In this document: positions 1 through 9,937 of the stretch, one piece after another
Layout: each line of letters opens with the position of its first letter
Numbering within the stretch: the stretch's first letter is position 1
NCBI GenBank assembly: GCA_963791455.1
Contig: CAWBSM010000004.1
Location: 744,001-808,000 of the forward strand
DNA length: 64,000 nucleotides
Direction of reading: 5' to 3'
Origin: Bog-473 sp963791455
GTDB taxonomy: Bacteria > Actinomycetota > Acidimicrobiia > Acidimicrobiales > RAAP-2
Notes under the pieces: model-generated
What the model was told of the DNA's origin: nothing
Databases searched by the model: none
What the model saw: the letters and a program-made list of their open reading frames with translations, nothing else
Program-made: the position numbers and the translations under genes

Positions 1-3000
1 TGAGCTCGGTGACCCCGCCGACTGAGGCCGTCATCGTGGCCGTCTTGCTCGAGCCGGAGGAGCGGACGAGGTTGAACTGGCCCGTCGTCGCGAACGAGCC
101 ATTCGGGATGGTGAGGGTTCCCGACGAAGGACTGAACGACTGGTAACTACCCGAGGCGGCGACGGTCACGCTGACCGTGGTCCCGGAGTTGGTGACCGCA
201 TTGCCGTAAGCGTCTTCCAGCTGGATGTTCGCCGTCGCCGTCCGGGCCGACTGGTTGCCGAAGCCGTTGAGGTTGCCTTCACCCGTCGACGTGCAGGAGA
301 TACTGCCAACGGCTCCGGTGCAGGTCAGTGCCGGGATCGGCTGATTCGTGATGTTCTCCAACCCGATCCCGGCAACTGCTCCCGGGTTGACCGTGATGCC
401 GGACTGGGACCCGGTGATCGTGCTCGTCACCGTGTCGGTGGCGGTGATCGACTGGGTGCCCGCCGTCTTGAGCGTGGCCAAGGAGGTCCCGGTGCCGTTG
501 GTGAGCGTGGTGTTGGCCGGCAGCGTGGCCTGGGCGTCGCTGCTCGTGAAGTGGACGGTGCCGGCGTAGCCGGTGGCCACGTTGCCGTAGGCGTCGTGGG
601 CGGTGACGTTGACGTTGTGGGACGCGCCGGCCGTGGTCGGGCTGGGATAGCCGGCCACGGTGAAGGTGCTGGCACCGGCCGGGTTGACCGTGATGCCCGT
701 TTGGCTGCCCGTGATGGTGCTCGTCACCGTGTCGGTGGCGGTGATCGACTGGGTGCCCGCCGTCTTGAGCGTGGCCGAGAAGGTCTTGGTCCCGTTGGTG
801 AGCGTGGTGTTGGCCGGCAAGGCGGCCTGGCCGTCGCTGCTGGTGAAGTGGACCGTGCCGCTGTAGCCGGTGGCCACGTTGCCATAGGTGTCATAGGCGG
901 TCACGGTGACGTTGTGGGCGGTGCCGGCCGTGGTCGGGCTGGGGTAGCCGGCCACGGTGAAGGTGCTGGCACCGGCCGGGTTCACCGTGATGCCGCTCTG
1001 GACCCCGGTGATGGAGCTCGTCACCGTGTCGGTGGCGGTGATCGACTGGGTCCCCGCCGTCGCGAGGGTGGCCCCGTTGGTGAAGGTGTGGACCCCGTTG
1101 TCCGCGCCGGTGCCGCTGGTAAAGGTGTAGTTGGCCGGCAGCGTGGCCTGGGCGTCGCTGCTGGTGAAGTGGACCGTGCCCAGGTAGCCGGTGGCCACGT
1201 TGCCGTAGGCGTCATAGGCGGTGACGGTGAGGGTGTGGGCGGCGCCGGCCGTGGTCGGGCTGGTGAAGCCGGTCACGGTCAAGTGGGTCGCCGTCGACGA
1301 GAGGACCGAGATGGATTGGGACCCGGTGATGGTGCTCGTCACCGTGTCGGTCGCCGTGATCGACTGGGTCCCCACCGTCTTGAGTGTGGCCGAGAAGGTC
1401 CCGGTCCCGTTGGTGAGCGTGGCGTTGGCCGGCAAGGTGGCCTGGGCGTCACTGCTCGTGAAGTGGACCGTGCCCGCGTAGCCGGTGGCCACGTTGCCAT
1501 AGGCGTCATCGGCGGTCACGGTGAAGTTGTGGGCCCCTCCGGCCGTGGTCGGACTGGGGTAGCCGGCCACGGTGAAGGTGCTGGCACCGGCCGGGTTTAC
1601 CGTGATGCCCGACTGGGTCCCCGTGATCGTGCTCGTCACCGTGTCGGTGGCGGTGATCGACTGGGAGCCCGCCGTCTTGAGCGTGGCCGAGAAGGTGCCG
1701 GTCCCGTTGGTGAGCGTGGTGTTGGCCGGCAGCGTGGCCTGGGCGTCGCTGCTCGTGAAGTGGACCGTGCCCGCGTAGCCGGTGGCCACGTTGCCATAGG
1801 TGTCATAGGCGGTCACGGTGACGTTGTGCGACGCGCCGGCCGTGGTGGGGCTGGGGTAGCCGGTCACGGTGAAGTGGGTCGCCGAGGCGGGGTTCACCGT
1901 GAAGCTGCCCGAGGTGGCCGAGGTGAGGGGGCTGGAGCCCGCCTGGAGCGTGTAGCTGCCCGAGGTGTCCAGGACCAGGTTGTTGAAGGTGGCCAGCCCG
2001 GTCGCGTTGGTCGTCGCGCTCGTGGTCGAGCCGCCGGTGAAGGTCCCCGGACCGGTGCTGACGCTCATGGTCACCGTCGCCCCCGAGTCGGCCACGGCGT
2101 TGCCGTAGGTGTCTTGGACCTGGACGGTCACCGCCGGGCTGATGGCGCTGCCGGCCTGGGTGGTGGTGGGCTGCTGGACGAAACCGAGCTTGTTGGCACC
2201 GGCCGGGTTGACCGTGATGCCCGACTGGGTCCCCGTGATCGTGCTCGTCACCGTGTCGGTGGCGGTGATCGACTGGGAGCCCGCCGTCTTGAGCGTGGCC
2301 GAGAAGGTGCCGGTCCCGTTGGCGAGCGTGGCGTTGGCCGGCAGCGTGGCCTGGGCGTCGCTGCTCGTGAAGTGGACCGTGCCCGCGTAGCCGGTGGCCA
2401 CGTTGCCGTAGGTGTCGTACGCGGTGACCGTGACGTTGTGGGACGCGCCGGCCGTGGTGGGGCTGGGGTAGCCGGCCACGGTGAAGGTGCTGGCACCGGC
2501 CGGGTTGACCGTGATGCCCGACTGGGTCCCCGTGATCGTGCTCGTCACCGTGTCGGTGGCGGTGATCGACTGGGAGCCCGCCGTCTTGAGCGTGGCCGAG
2601 AAGCTCCGGGTCCCAGAGCTCAGCGTGGCGTTGGCCGGCAGCGTGGCCTGGGCGTCGCTGCTCGTGAAGTGGACCGTGCCCGCGTAGCCGGTGGCCACGT
2701 TGCCATAGGCGTCGTACGCGGTGACCGTGACGTTGTGGGACGCGCCGGCCGTGGTGGGGCTGGGGTAGCCGGCCACGGTGAAGTGGGTCGCCGAGGCGGG
2801 GTTCACCGTGAAGCTGCCCGAGGTGCCGAACAACAGGCTGCTCGCACCCTGGAGCGTGTAGCTGCCCGAGGTGTCCAGGACCAGGTTGTTGAAGGTGGCC
2901 AGCCCGGTCGCGTTCGTCGTCGCGCTCGTGGTCGAGCCGCCGGTGAAGGTCCCCGGACCGGTGCTGACGCTCATGGTCACCGTCGCCCCCGAGTCGGCCA

Positions 3001-6000
3001 CGGCGTTGCCGTAGGTGTCTTGGACCTGGACGGTCACCGCCGGGCTGATGGCGCTGCCGGCCTGGGTGGTGGTGGGCTGCTGGACGAAACCGAGCTTGTT
3101 GGCACCGGCCGGGTTGACCGTGATGCCCGACTGGGTCCCCGTGATCGTGCTCGTCACCGTGTCGGTGGCGGTGATCGACTGGGAGCCCGCCGTCTTGAGC
3201 GTGGCCGAGAAGGTGCCGGTCCCGTTGGTGAGCGTGGTGTTGGCCGGCAGCGTGGCCTGGGCGTCGCTGCTCGTGAAGTGGACCGTGCCCGCGTAGCCGG
3301 TGGCCACGTTGCCATAGGTGTCATAGGCGGTCACGGTGACGTTGTGCGACGCGCCGGCCGTGGTGGGGCTGGGGTAGCCGGTCACGGTGAAGTGGGTCGC
3401 CGAGGCGGGGTTCACCGTGAAGCTGCCCGAGGTGGCCGAGGTGAGGGGGCTGGAGCCCGCCTGGAGCGTGTAGCTGCCCGAGGTGTCCAGGACCAGGTTG
3501 TTGAAGGTGGCCAGCCCGGTCGCGTTGGTCGTCGCGCTCGTGGTCGAGCCGCCGGTGAAGGTCCCCGGACCGGTGCTGACGCTCATGGTCACCGTCGCCC
3601 CCGAGTCGGCCACGGCGTTGCCGTAGGTGTCTTGGACCTGGACGGTCACCGCCGGGCTGATGGCGCTGCCGGCCTGGGTGGTGGTGGGCTGCTGGACGAA
3701 ACCGAGCTTGTTGGCACCGGCCGGGTTGACCGTGATGCCCGACTGGGTCCCCGTGATCGTGCTCGTCACCGTGTCGGTGGCGGTGATCGACTGGGAGCCC
3801 GCCGTCTTGAGCGTGGCCGAGAAGGTGCCGGTCCCGTTGGCGAGCGTGGCGTTGGCCGGCAGCGTGGCCTGGGCGTCGCTGCTCGTGAAGTGGACCGTGC
3901 CCGCGTAGCCGGTGGCCACGTTGCCGTAGGTGTCGTACGCGGTGACCGTGACGTTGTGGGACGCGCCGGCCGTGGTGGGGCTGGGGTAGCCGGCCACGGT
4001 GAAGGTGCTGGCACCGGCCGGGTTGACCGTGATGCCCGACTGGGTCCCCGTGATCGTGCTCGTCACCGTGTCGGTGGCGGTGATCGACTGGGAGCCCGCC
4101 GTCTTGAGCGTGGCCGAGAAGCTCCGGGTCCCAGAGCTCAGCGTGGCGTTGGCCGGCAGCGTGGCCTGGGCGTCGCTGCTCGTGAAGTGGGCCGTGCCCG
4201 CGTAGCCGGTGGCGACGTTGCCGTAGGTGTCGTACGCGGTGACGGTGACGTTGTGGGACGCGCCGGCCGTGGTGGGGCTGGGGTAGCCGGCCACGGTGAA
4301 GTGGGTCGCCGAGGCGGGGTTCACCGTGAAGCTGCCCGTGCTCCCGCTTGCTGTTCCCTGGGCAACGGTCAGGTTGGTCGTGTTCGAGGCGTTGTAGAGG
4401 GTGACCAATGCGGTACCGACTCCGCCCGAGAAGGTGACCGTGCCACCGGCAGGGTAAATCGGAGCGGTCGCGGGGCTGGGCGAGCTCGACGGGCCACTGA
4501 AGGTGAGCGTCTGGGTGCCCGTGTACCCCGTGAACTTGTAGCCGGCCTGGTCCTCGGCCGTGATGGTCACGCTGAACTGGTGTCCGGCAGCCTGGGTTCC
4601 TGGGTTGGAGACCTGGAACGAGGTCAGCGCCTGTGCCGCAACGTTGAACGGACTGCTCGTCGTGGAGAGGACCGCCGGGTTGGTCGTGTCGGTCGCCACC
4701 AGGGTGTAGCCCGTCCCGGCGTTGTTGATCGTGCAACCGCTGAAGTTGGCCACGCCACCGGTCGTCGTCTCGGTGCAACCGGAGAGCGTTCCCGCGCTCG
4801 GGTTGTTGCCGATCGCCAATTTCACGGTATCCGTGCTCCCAGTGGCGACGTTGCCTCCCGCGTCCAGCAAGGTGACGACGGGCTGCGTCCCGAACGGATC
4901 CTGAGCCACGCTTGACCCTGGCGACGTCGTGAATGCGAGCTGGTACGCCGGGCCGGGCGTGATGTTGAACGGATTACTCGGGGCCGAAGCTGTGGTCAGG
5001 TTGTCCGTTGCGTCGGTCGCCGTCAATGTGTACCCGGTCCCGATCTTGTCGATCTTGCAACCGGCGAAGGAGACGACGCCGTTGCCGTTCGAAGTACCCG
5101 TGCAACCAGAGAGGGTGCCGCCACCCGGGTTCGTCCCGATGGCCAGGGTCACGATGCTGCCGTCGCCCGGAACGACATTGCCGTTGGCGTCCTCGATGGA
5201 CACGATGGGCTGCGCACTGAGCGGAGATCCACCGGTTCCGTTCCCAGGTTGCGTCGAGAAGACCAATTTGGCGGGAGCACCTTGAGAGATGATGAACGAG
5301 TTGCTCAGTACCGGCGTGGTGATGCCGTCGGCCACGTCGGTCGCGCCCAGCGTGTATGTCCCCGGGGTGCCGAGGGTGCAGTCCTGGAAGGTGGTCTCGC
5401 CGTACAACAAACTGGGGACGCAGTTCGTCAGCGTGCCTGGACCCGATGCGACGCTGAGTGTCACCTGGGATGCATCGGTTTGCTCGACGCAGCCGCTCTG
5501 GTCCTCGAGCACCAATGTCGGCGCGGGGTAGAGCGCCGAGCCGGCGCTCCCGTTACCTGGCTGCGACACCCACACCAACTTGGTGGCCTTGTCACCGCAA
5601 CTCGATGCCGGCGGTGGGGGCAGTGGGTTGTCGACCGCGGTCGTGAGGGAGGAGCTCGTGACACCGTTGCTGCCGTGGAACGTCACCGTTACCGTGAGCA
5701 GCTGGGGACCTCCCCCGGTCACCCCCGTCGGGCACGAGGTTGTGGGAGTCCAGGGCAACGAAGTGAACGCGGGCGGGTTGGCCGTGGCATTCCAGTACTG
5801 GACACCAGTGATGCTGGCGGAATAGGGGTTTGCTGCGGGGGCCGCGGCGTTCGGGAGAGGAATGCCCTGCTGGTTCACCAGGTACGCCCCCGAGCAGTTG
5901 GTGAAGTCGGCGCGGGACTGTTGCTGAATGAGGGAGGAGGCCTCTGCGGACGCTGTCCGGAGCATGGTGTCGAAGGTCGCGAGGTTCCGGTGTTCCCCTG

Positions 6001-6169
6001 ATCCCGAAATAGAGGTCGCAAAAGCGAGCAGGAGAGCGGTCGCCGCGATCCCGATGACCGTCAGGGCGATGAGGATCTCGACCAGCGTGTCTCCTGCCTC
6101 CGAGCGACGCCTGTCCTCGTGCTTGGCCGGGTGGTTGAGCCCATCGACCTCGGATCGCGGCCGCCTCAT
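1..6169 (-). CDS. Giant pseudopilin with bacterial Ig-like repeat ectodomain (module B), 3' end outside window
   Basis: This frame is open without a stop from the ATG at 6169 to the window edge, so at least 2,056 residues are encoded and the C-terminus is missing. The N-terminus has a prepilin-type signal, G|DTLVEILIALTVIG, with Glu at +5 and a hydrophobic helix, after a basic leader of about 26 residues. Next comes a small pilin-like head (about residues 50-170), then Ig-like units that recur with phrases such as AYDTYGNVATGYAGT and SITATDTVTSTITG. One unit is about 98 residues. The ATG overlaps the stop of the upstream prepilin gene (ATGA), which suggests translational coupling. I infer a minor pilin or pseudopilin that displays a long adhesin-like stalk outside the cell; substrate and partner are unknown. 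It is a paralogue of the giant gene at 9938-16474. Big_1/invasin-like or filamin-like repeats are the closest known families. Confidence 0.8.
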   Translation of the reverse strand, partial: MRRPRSEVDGLNHPAKHEDRRRSEAGDTLVEILIALTVIGIAATALLLAFATSISGSGEHRNLATFDTMLRTASAEASSLIQQQSRADFTNCSGAYLVNQQGIPLPNAAAPAANPYSASITGVQYWNATANPPAFTSLPWTPTTSCPTGVTGGGPQLLTVTVTFHGSNGVTSSSLTTAVDNPLPPPPASSCGDKATKLVWVSQPGNGSAGSALYPAPTLVLEDQSGCVEQTDASQVTLSVASGPGTLTNCVPSLLYGETTFQDCTLGTPGTYTLGATDVADGITTPVLSNSFIISQGAPAKLVFSTQPGNGTGGSPLSAQPIVSIEDANGNVVPGDGSIVTLAIGTNPGGGTLSGCTGTSNGNGVVSFAGCKIDKIGTGYTLTATDATDNLTTASAPSNPFNITPGPAYQLAFTTSPGSSVAQDPFGTQPVVTLLDAGGNVATGSTDTVKLAIGNNPSAGTLSGCTETTTGGVANFSGCTINNAGTGYTLVATDTTNPAVLSTTSSPFNVAAQALTSFQVSNPGTQAAGHQFSVTITAEDQAGYKFTGYTGTQTLTFSGPSSSPSPATAPIYPAGGTVTFSGGVGTALVTLYNASNTTNLTVAQGTASGSTGSFTVNPASATHFTVAGYPSPTTAGASHNVTVTAYDTYGNVATGYAGTAHFTSSDAQATLPANATLSSGTRSFSATLKTAGSQSITATDTVTSTITGTQSGITVNPAGASTFTVAGYPSPTTAGASHNVTVTAYDTYGNVATGYAGTVHFTSSDAQATLPANATLANGTGTFSATLKTAGSQSITATDTVTSTITGTQSGITVNPAGANKLGFVQQPTTTQAGSAISPAVTVQVQDTYGNAVADSGATVTMSVSTGPGTFTGGSTTSATTNATGLATFNNLVLDTSGSYTLQAGSSPLTSATSGSFTVNPASATHFTVTGYPSPTTAGASHNVTVTAYDTYGNVATGYAGTVHFTSSDAQATLPANTTLTNGTGTFSATLKTAGSQSITATDTVTSTITGTQSGITVNPAGANKLGFVQQPTTTQAGSAISPAVTVQVQDTYGNAVADSGATVTMSVSTGPGTFTGGSTTSATTNATGLATFNNLVLDTSGSYTLQGASSLLFGTSGSFTVNPASATHFTVAGYPSPTTAGASHNVTVTAYDAYGNVATGYAGTVHFTSSDAQATLPANATLSSGTRSFSATLKTAGSQSITATDTVTSTITGTQSGITVNPAGASTFTVAGYPSPTTAGASHNVTVTAYDTYGNVATGYAGTVHFTSSDAQATLPANATLANGTGTFSATLKTAGSQSITATDTVTSTITGTQSGITVNPAGANKLGFVQQPTTTQAGSAISPAVTVQVQDTYGNAVADSGATVTMSVSTGPGTFTGGSTTSATTNATGLATFNNLVLDTSGSYTLQAGSSPLTSATSGSFTVNPASATHFTVTGYPSPTTAGASHNVTVTAYDTYGNVATGYAGTVHFTSSDAQATLPANTTLTNGTGTFSATLKTAGSQSITATDTVTSTITGTQSGITVNPAGASTFTVAGYPSPTTAGGAHNFTVTADDAYGNVATGYAGTVHFTSSDAQATLPANATLTNGTGTFSATLKTVGTQSITATDTVTSTITGSQSISVLSSTATHLTVTGFTSPTTAGAAHTLTVTAYDAYGNVATGYLGTVHFTSSDAQATLPANYTFTSGTGADNGVHTFTNGATLATAGTQSITATDTVTSSITGVQSGITVNPAGASTFTVAGYPSPTTAGTAHNVTVTAYDTYGNVATGYSGTVHFTSSDGQAALPANTTLTNGTKTFSATLKTAGTQSITATDTVTSTITGSQTGITVNPAGASTFTVAGYPSPTTAGASHNVNVTAHDAYGNVATGYAGTVHFTSSDAQATLPANTTLTNGTGTSLATLKTAGTQSITATDTVTSTITGSQSGITVNPGAVAGIGLENITNQPIPALTCTGAVGSISCTSTGEGNLNGFGNQSARTATANIQLEDAYGNAVTNSGTTVSVTVAASGSYQSFSPSSGTLTIPNGSFATTGQFNLVRSSGSSKTATMTASVGGVTEL
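1583..4339. repeat. In-frame 1,518-bp-offset near-identical direct repeat inside the module B giant gene
   Basis: Blocks at about 1583-2821 and 3101-4339 are almost identical with a constant offset of 1,518 bp (506 codons). A nested copy relation also exists at offsets of 906 and 612 bp, which differ by 294 bp, about one Ig-like unit. All offsets are multiples of three, so expansions keep the reading frame. The pattern indicates recent tandem duplication of groups of Ig-like domains. Exact copy number may be wrong if reads were short. Confidence 0.85.
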
Positions 6170-7683
6170 GGCAGCAGAACCCCCATGAAGATCGCCTGGA
6201 GTCCCGTGCCGACCTGGGTGACCGTCAGCGACGAGGGCGTGCTGGCCACGAGCATGGCCGCGCCCGTTTTGTCGTAACTCGCGGTGGAAGAGCATTCGAC
6301 CGTCTTGGTGCCCACCCCGGTCAGGTAGTTCGTGTTGTACTGAGGCGGGGCGTAGGACCCAGTGCTCATGCACGCATTGCCCACCGGCGACGTCGTGCTG
6401 TTCGGAAGAAGATTCAGGTTCTGGTTGGACGTCCACGTGATCGATTCGCCCGCGTCGGTCGACTCGGCGTCACCGGTGGCCAGCTGCCAGCCGGTGGCAA
6501 CACCGTTGGAGCTCAACAACTGGATGTTGGTGAAGGCGATGGTGGCCGTCGAGCCCTGCTCTACCGTGTAGAGCCCCGGAGCACCGGGCACACCCGTGTA
6601 GAAGCCGTTGTTCCCGAGGAAGGCCTCACTGCCGGGAGGACACGTATATGTCGGCAGCGGGACCGCGGTGATGTCGTCGTAGCCGTTCCTGGCAGCGACT
6701 CCGCAAGCCGCGCCAGCGGACGTCTGCCCCGTGATGGCCTGCCCTCCGTTGGTCGTGGCGCTCACGCTCATGCAGAAGTCGAGAGTGAATGGCGTGTTGG
6801 CGAGGGCGGCCGACATGGGTATTGGCGTCGAGAACCCAGTGCCTGCCGCATTGCAGCTGATGTTCGTCGCGCCCGTCTGCGTGTTCCACGGTGCGAAGTT
6901 CACGAAGCACAGCGTCCCGGCGTAGGTACCGGTCGAAGGCAACGCGAAGCCGCATCCTGTCGACGAGCTCGAGACTTGAGCCAGCTGTGTGGAACTTGCC
7001 GCTGACGTCGGCACCGCAACCAGCTGGTACGTGTAGTTGCTCTGTGGCTCCGTCGTCTTGAACGTGACGCCGGTGACCCCGAGGGTGGGTTGCCAGCCCA
7101 GCGTGTAGGCGGGCGCGTTGGTCGGTGCCACAAGGTTGCAGGTCGTCGAGGTGGCAGGTGTGGTGCAGCTGACTGTGACGGGCGGGGTCGCCGGGTTGAG
7201 CATGGAGGCTGGGGTGTCACGCGAAACGATGGTCGAGCTCGGCGCGCTGCCGCCGCTACAGACGTTCCGAGAGAGGTTGTACGACGTACCGCTTGAGGCT
7301 TGGCTCACCGCATAAGAGATCTCGGTTCCGTTGCCGAGCACCAGGCCCAGGATCTGGTGGCCCGATCCGCACGGCGCCGGGGAGTTGGTCGGAGAACCCG
7401 GCACGCTCACCGGAGCGCTGGCGGTGGTGATGTATGCGGCGCCCTCGACGTCGTTCTGGTAGTTGACCGAGATCACCTGTGCGTCAGCGGAGTCAGTGAG
7501 GCGCTTCGACACACTCGACTGCAGATTGAAGACCGAGAGGATGCCGACCGCGAGCGCTCCGATCACCATCGGCATGATCGCCGTCACGATGACCAGTTCG
7601 ATGAGTGTGAACCCCGCGTTCGACGCGTCCGGTTGCAGCCGGCCGGGACCGTCGTGACGTGCCCTGCGAGCATGCCGCACCAC
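6166..7683 (-). CDS. Prepilin-like protein, type IV pilin N-methylation signal (module B)
   Basis: The protein has a classic class III signal, NAG|FTLIELVIVTAIMPMV, after a basic leader. The long ectodomain (about 480 residues) is rich in Ser/Thr/Gly. Its C-terminal half carries EAFLGNNGFYTGVPG and TGDAESTDAGE, both also found in the paralogue at 16471-17970, and both proteins end in a similar hydrophobic GLQA/EAMF-GVLL stretch. I chose a GTG start near 7683 (7680 is equally possible). The longer TTG start at 7758 falls inside a leader that is conserved upstream of the paralogue, where it does not encode the prepilin. Its stop overlaps the start of the giant gene by 4 bp. It should be processed by a prepilin peptidase and inserted in the cytoplasmic membrane or a pilus. 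I do not recognise a named family for the ectodomain. Confidence 0.8.
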   Translation of the reverse strand: MVRHARRARHDGPGRLQPDASNAGFTLIELVIVTAIMPMVIGALAVGILSVFNLQSSVSKRLTDSADAQVISVNYQNDVEGAAYITTASAPVSVPGSPTNSPAPCGSGHQILGLVLGNGTEISYAVSQASSGTSYNLSRNVCSGGSAPSSTIVSRDTPASMLNPATPPVTVSCTTPATSTTCNLVAPTNAPAYTLGWQPTLGVTGVTFKTTEPQSNYTYQLVAVPTSAASSTQLAQVSSSSTGCGFALPSTGTYAGTLCFVNFAPWNTQTGATNISCNAAGTGFSTPIPMSAALANTPFTLDFCMSVSATTNGGQAITGQTSAGAACGVAARNGYDDITAVPLPTYTCPPGSEAFLGNNGFYTGVPGAPGLYTVEQGSTATIAFTNIQLLSSNGVATGWQLATGDAESTDAGESITWTSNQNLNLLPNSTTSPVGNACMSTGSYAPPQYNTNYLTGVGTKTVECSSTASYDKTGAAMLVASTPSSLTVTQVGTGLQAIFMGVLLP

Positions 7684-7790
7684 GGATGCGAGGGCGCGAC
7701 GCAACCCGCGTTGGTCGGCCACCGACCGTGCAGTCTCGCCAATATGCCGCTTCGCCAAAATTCACACTCCCGTGAACAGACCGCCCCGCC
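7681..7790 (-). promoter_or_regulatory. Conserved structured leader upstream of module B prepilin
   Basis: About 95 bp here align with 18110-18205, upstream of the module A prepilin. Both can form a hairpin around (T)TCAC-N6-GTGA(A) and a second hairpin GGTCG..CGACC, whose stem changes from GGTCG/CGACC (A) to GGTCGG/CCGACC (B). The segment TTGGCGAAG lies between them. Changes fall in all codon positions and the A copy is not in frame with its prepilin, so RNA or DNA function is more likely than coding. The rest of the 7684-8212 gap shows no gene; a possible terminator is listed separately. Confidence 0.5.
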
Positions 7791-7943
7791 GACGCGGCCC
7801 GTGTCTGACCCTCCAGCCAGGGCTGTTTCGCTCCAACGCCCCAGCTTGGGAGGTCCGGCCGAACCGGGATCTCCACGCTCTTCAGAACGAAGGAATCACC
7901 GTTGATGTCGGCACGAGGTGAACTCATCTTGATCGTCAACTTT

Positions 7944-7991
7944 TGAAAAATCCGGGCTCGGGCCCGAGGAGGGCCAGGTCGAGTGACCTGG
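7944..7991 (-). terminator. Possible terminator after the module A genes
   Basis: On the minus strand two adjacent hairpins (CCAGGTC-N4-GACCTGG and the palindrome CTCGGGCCCGAG with flanking GC) are followed by ATTTTT. It lies downstream of the IPT/TIG gene and before the module B leader, so it could separate the two modules. The spacing to the T-run is not perfect. Confidence 0.4.
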
Positions 7992-8212
7992 GGAAACAGC
8001 GGAGCGCCGCGTGACTTCGCTGCCCTAAGCGCCCGTCCTCCCGCGAAGCCGGGCCGCCTTCGCCACCACACACGCAGTTTCGACCGATTGCTGCGACCGG
8101 TCTGAGCCCATTGGGTCCCCGGCGGGTCCGAGCCCGGACAACCTTTGTGCGACGCCGGCTCCTGAATCAGGCTGCTGTCGAGACGATGTCGGCCCCGACG
8201 GCCCAGCGATTT

Positions 8213-9908
8213 CTAGGTTGTGTAGTTGAAGATGTCGCCGGCTTCGTTGTAGGGCTGCGAAGCCGGGTCCGTGTTGTAAGGCGCCGGAAGCGTGATGACC
8301 GGGAAGTACTGGCTGTTGTTCGTCGGCAACGTCGGAACGACCGTAGTTATCTGGGTTCCGGTGCCGTTGACGGTCGTCGACCGCGGCAGATGAGTTCGTT
8401 GGGTTGCCCGTTGGGATGCCACCGTTGTCGAGGTACCAGCTGACGGTGGAACCGGAGAGGAAGTTGTCACCCGTGATGGTGACCGTTGTGCCCGCCGATG
8501 ATGGGGAGGTCGGACTGATGGAAATAATGAGCGGGACTTGCACGGTGTATGCGAAGAAGTCAGTCGTATTTGTGCTGGTTCCGCCGATTGTTCGGACTTG
8601 CACGTAATAGTTGCCGGTGGAACTCACGGCCGGTGAAGTGGCCGTGATGGACCCGCCCGAGGTGACGTTGACGTTACCCGCCACGGTGCCGGCACTGCCC
8701 GTGCACGGACTGGCCGAGCAGAACCAGACTTGGGCCAAGAAGATGTTTGGAAGGACGTTGAAGAAACCGCTGCCGTTGATCGTGATCGTGGTCCCCCCGG
8801 TGATCGTCCCGCCTGGGGTCAGACTGCCTTCGGTGATGCCAGTGACGACCGGCGTCACCGCGCCATACTGGAAGACGTTGTAGGACGTGCTCCCCGGCGT
8901 CGGGACGTAGGCGCTCGTGCCTCCCGGTGTCGTCACGGTGACGAAGTAGTAGTAGGGGTTGGAGGAGGAGGAGGTCCCGGAGCTTCCTGAGACGACCGCG
9001 GGTGCGCTGAGGCTGATGGTGCAGTTCGTGTCGTTGGGTCCCGCGCAACTCTCCGAGCCCGGGCTGACCGTGGCAGACACGATGACGCCGGCGCCCCCGT
9101 TGGCGTTCGTGGGGACGTTTGCCGTCCCGGACGGAGGACTGGGGCCGGTTTCCTGGACGAAATTGACGCTCGCGCCGTTGACGAAGCCGTTGCCCGTAAT
9201 CGTGACCGAGAGGGGATGCCCCGTGCTCGGGTTTATCCCTGTGATCTGTCCCGACGAAGGTGATACCGACGTCACGGAGGGCACCGTCGGATGCCAGGCC
9301 CAGCTGTCCTGTGTTTGGCTTTGGCCGCAGAAGCTGGTCAGATTGCACTGAACAGGGCCGGACGAGGGCGTACCGATCCCCGGTGGGTAGTCGTCGTACG
9401 TCTCAATCGCTTGCAGGAGTGGTGCGGCCGCACACGTGGCCGCATCCGTTGTCGCCGTGGAGAGGCAGGCCGAATAGGTGATGGTTCGGGTTTGTGCGCT
9501 GAACGGCTGCCATAGCATGGAGCACCAGACGTAGATCGTCTGGTTGTTGACGGTGAGGATCGTCGGCGCACTGCCGTTTTCAGTCCAGCAGGGGACCGGA
9601 GGGCTCGCATTCTCCATCGCTGTCGAGAACGTGTATCTCGAGTTCTGAATCGCAAGGTCGACGGCACTGGTTGCCGCAGACTCGACCGACCGCTCTGAGC
9701 TGAAGACCCCAGAGGCGTTGAGGCTGGTCCCCACCCATCCCAAGAGGGCCAGGACGATGAGGCTCACTGCCGTCAGGACCAGGAGCGCAAGAATGAGCAC
9801 CGCGCCGGTCTCACGACTCTGGCCTCGTTGGTGCATCGCGGGATTGAAGTCGTGCTGGCGTGCGGGCGCAGCGACGGCGCGTTGCCTCCTCGAAGTACCG
9901 TTGCCCAT
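8213..9908 (-). CDS. PilX-like membrane-anchored protein with three IPT/TIG domains, frameshifted near the 3' end
   Basis: The N-terminus (RETGAVLILALLVLTAVSLIV) resembles PilX/pilus-assembly leaders: a short basic segment, then one hydrophobic helix, without Glu+5. The outside part contains three IPT/TIG-type Ig folds, recognisable by PSVTSVSPSSG, TPVVTGITEGSL and PLIISISPTSPSSAGTTVTITG. Near 8370 the frame breaks. The third IPT domain continues in another frame as TVNGTGTQITTVVPTLPTNN and ends FNYTT at 8213. Read straight through, the original frame gives an unrelated tail to 8025. One extra base around 8366-8376 explains this; it may be a real mutation or a sequencing error. The start is placed at ATG 9908, just 29 bp after the giant gene; ATG 9836 is the alternative. 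It is probably co-expressed as a third pseudopilus-like component. Confidence 0.7.
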
Positions 9909-9937
9909 CGAGCGATGCGAGTGAAATTGGCGTGTCG

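Noticed and set aside
1583..4339. Tandem repeats considered as a CRISPR array
   Set aside because: Units are about 294 bp, in frame, coding and without unique spacers.
3321..4778. 485-residue minus-strand ORF
   Set aside because: It lies in the wrong frame of the module B giant gene; the true frame is open across it and encodes clear Ig-like repeats.
551..4915. 1,454-residue plus-strand ORF rich in Gly/Arg/His/Val
   Set aside because: It is the antisense shadow of the Ig-repeat gene; GC-rich repeats in frame keep it open. It has no domain, signal or ribosome site.
7493..8071. 192-residue ORF through the module B leader
   Set aside because: It overlaps the conserved structured leader in another frame than the prepilin and has no matching composition or start signal.
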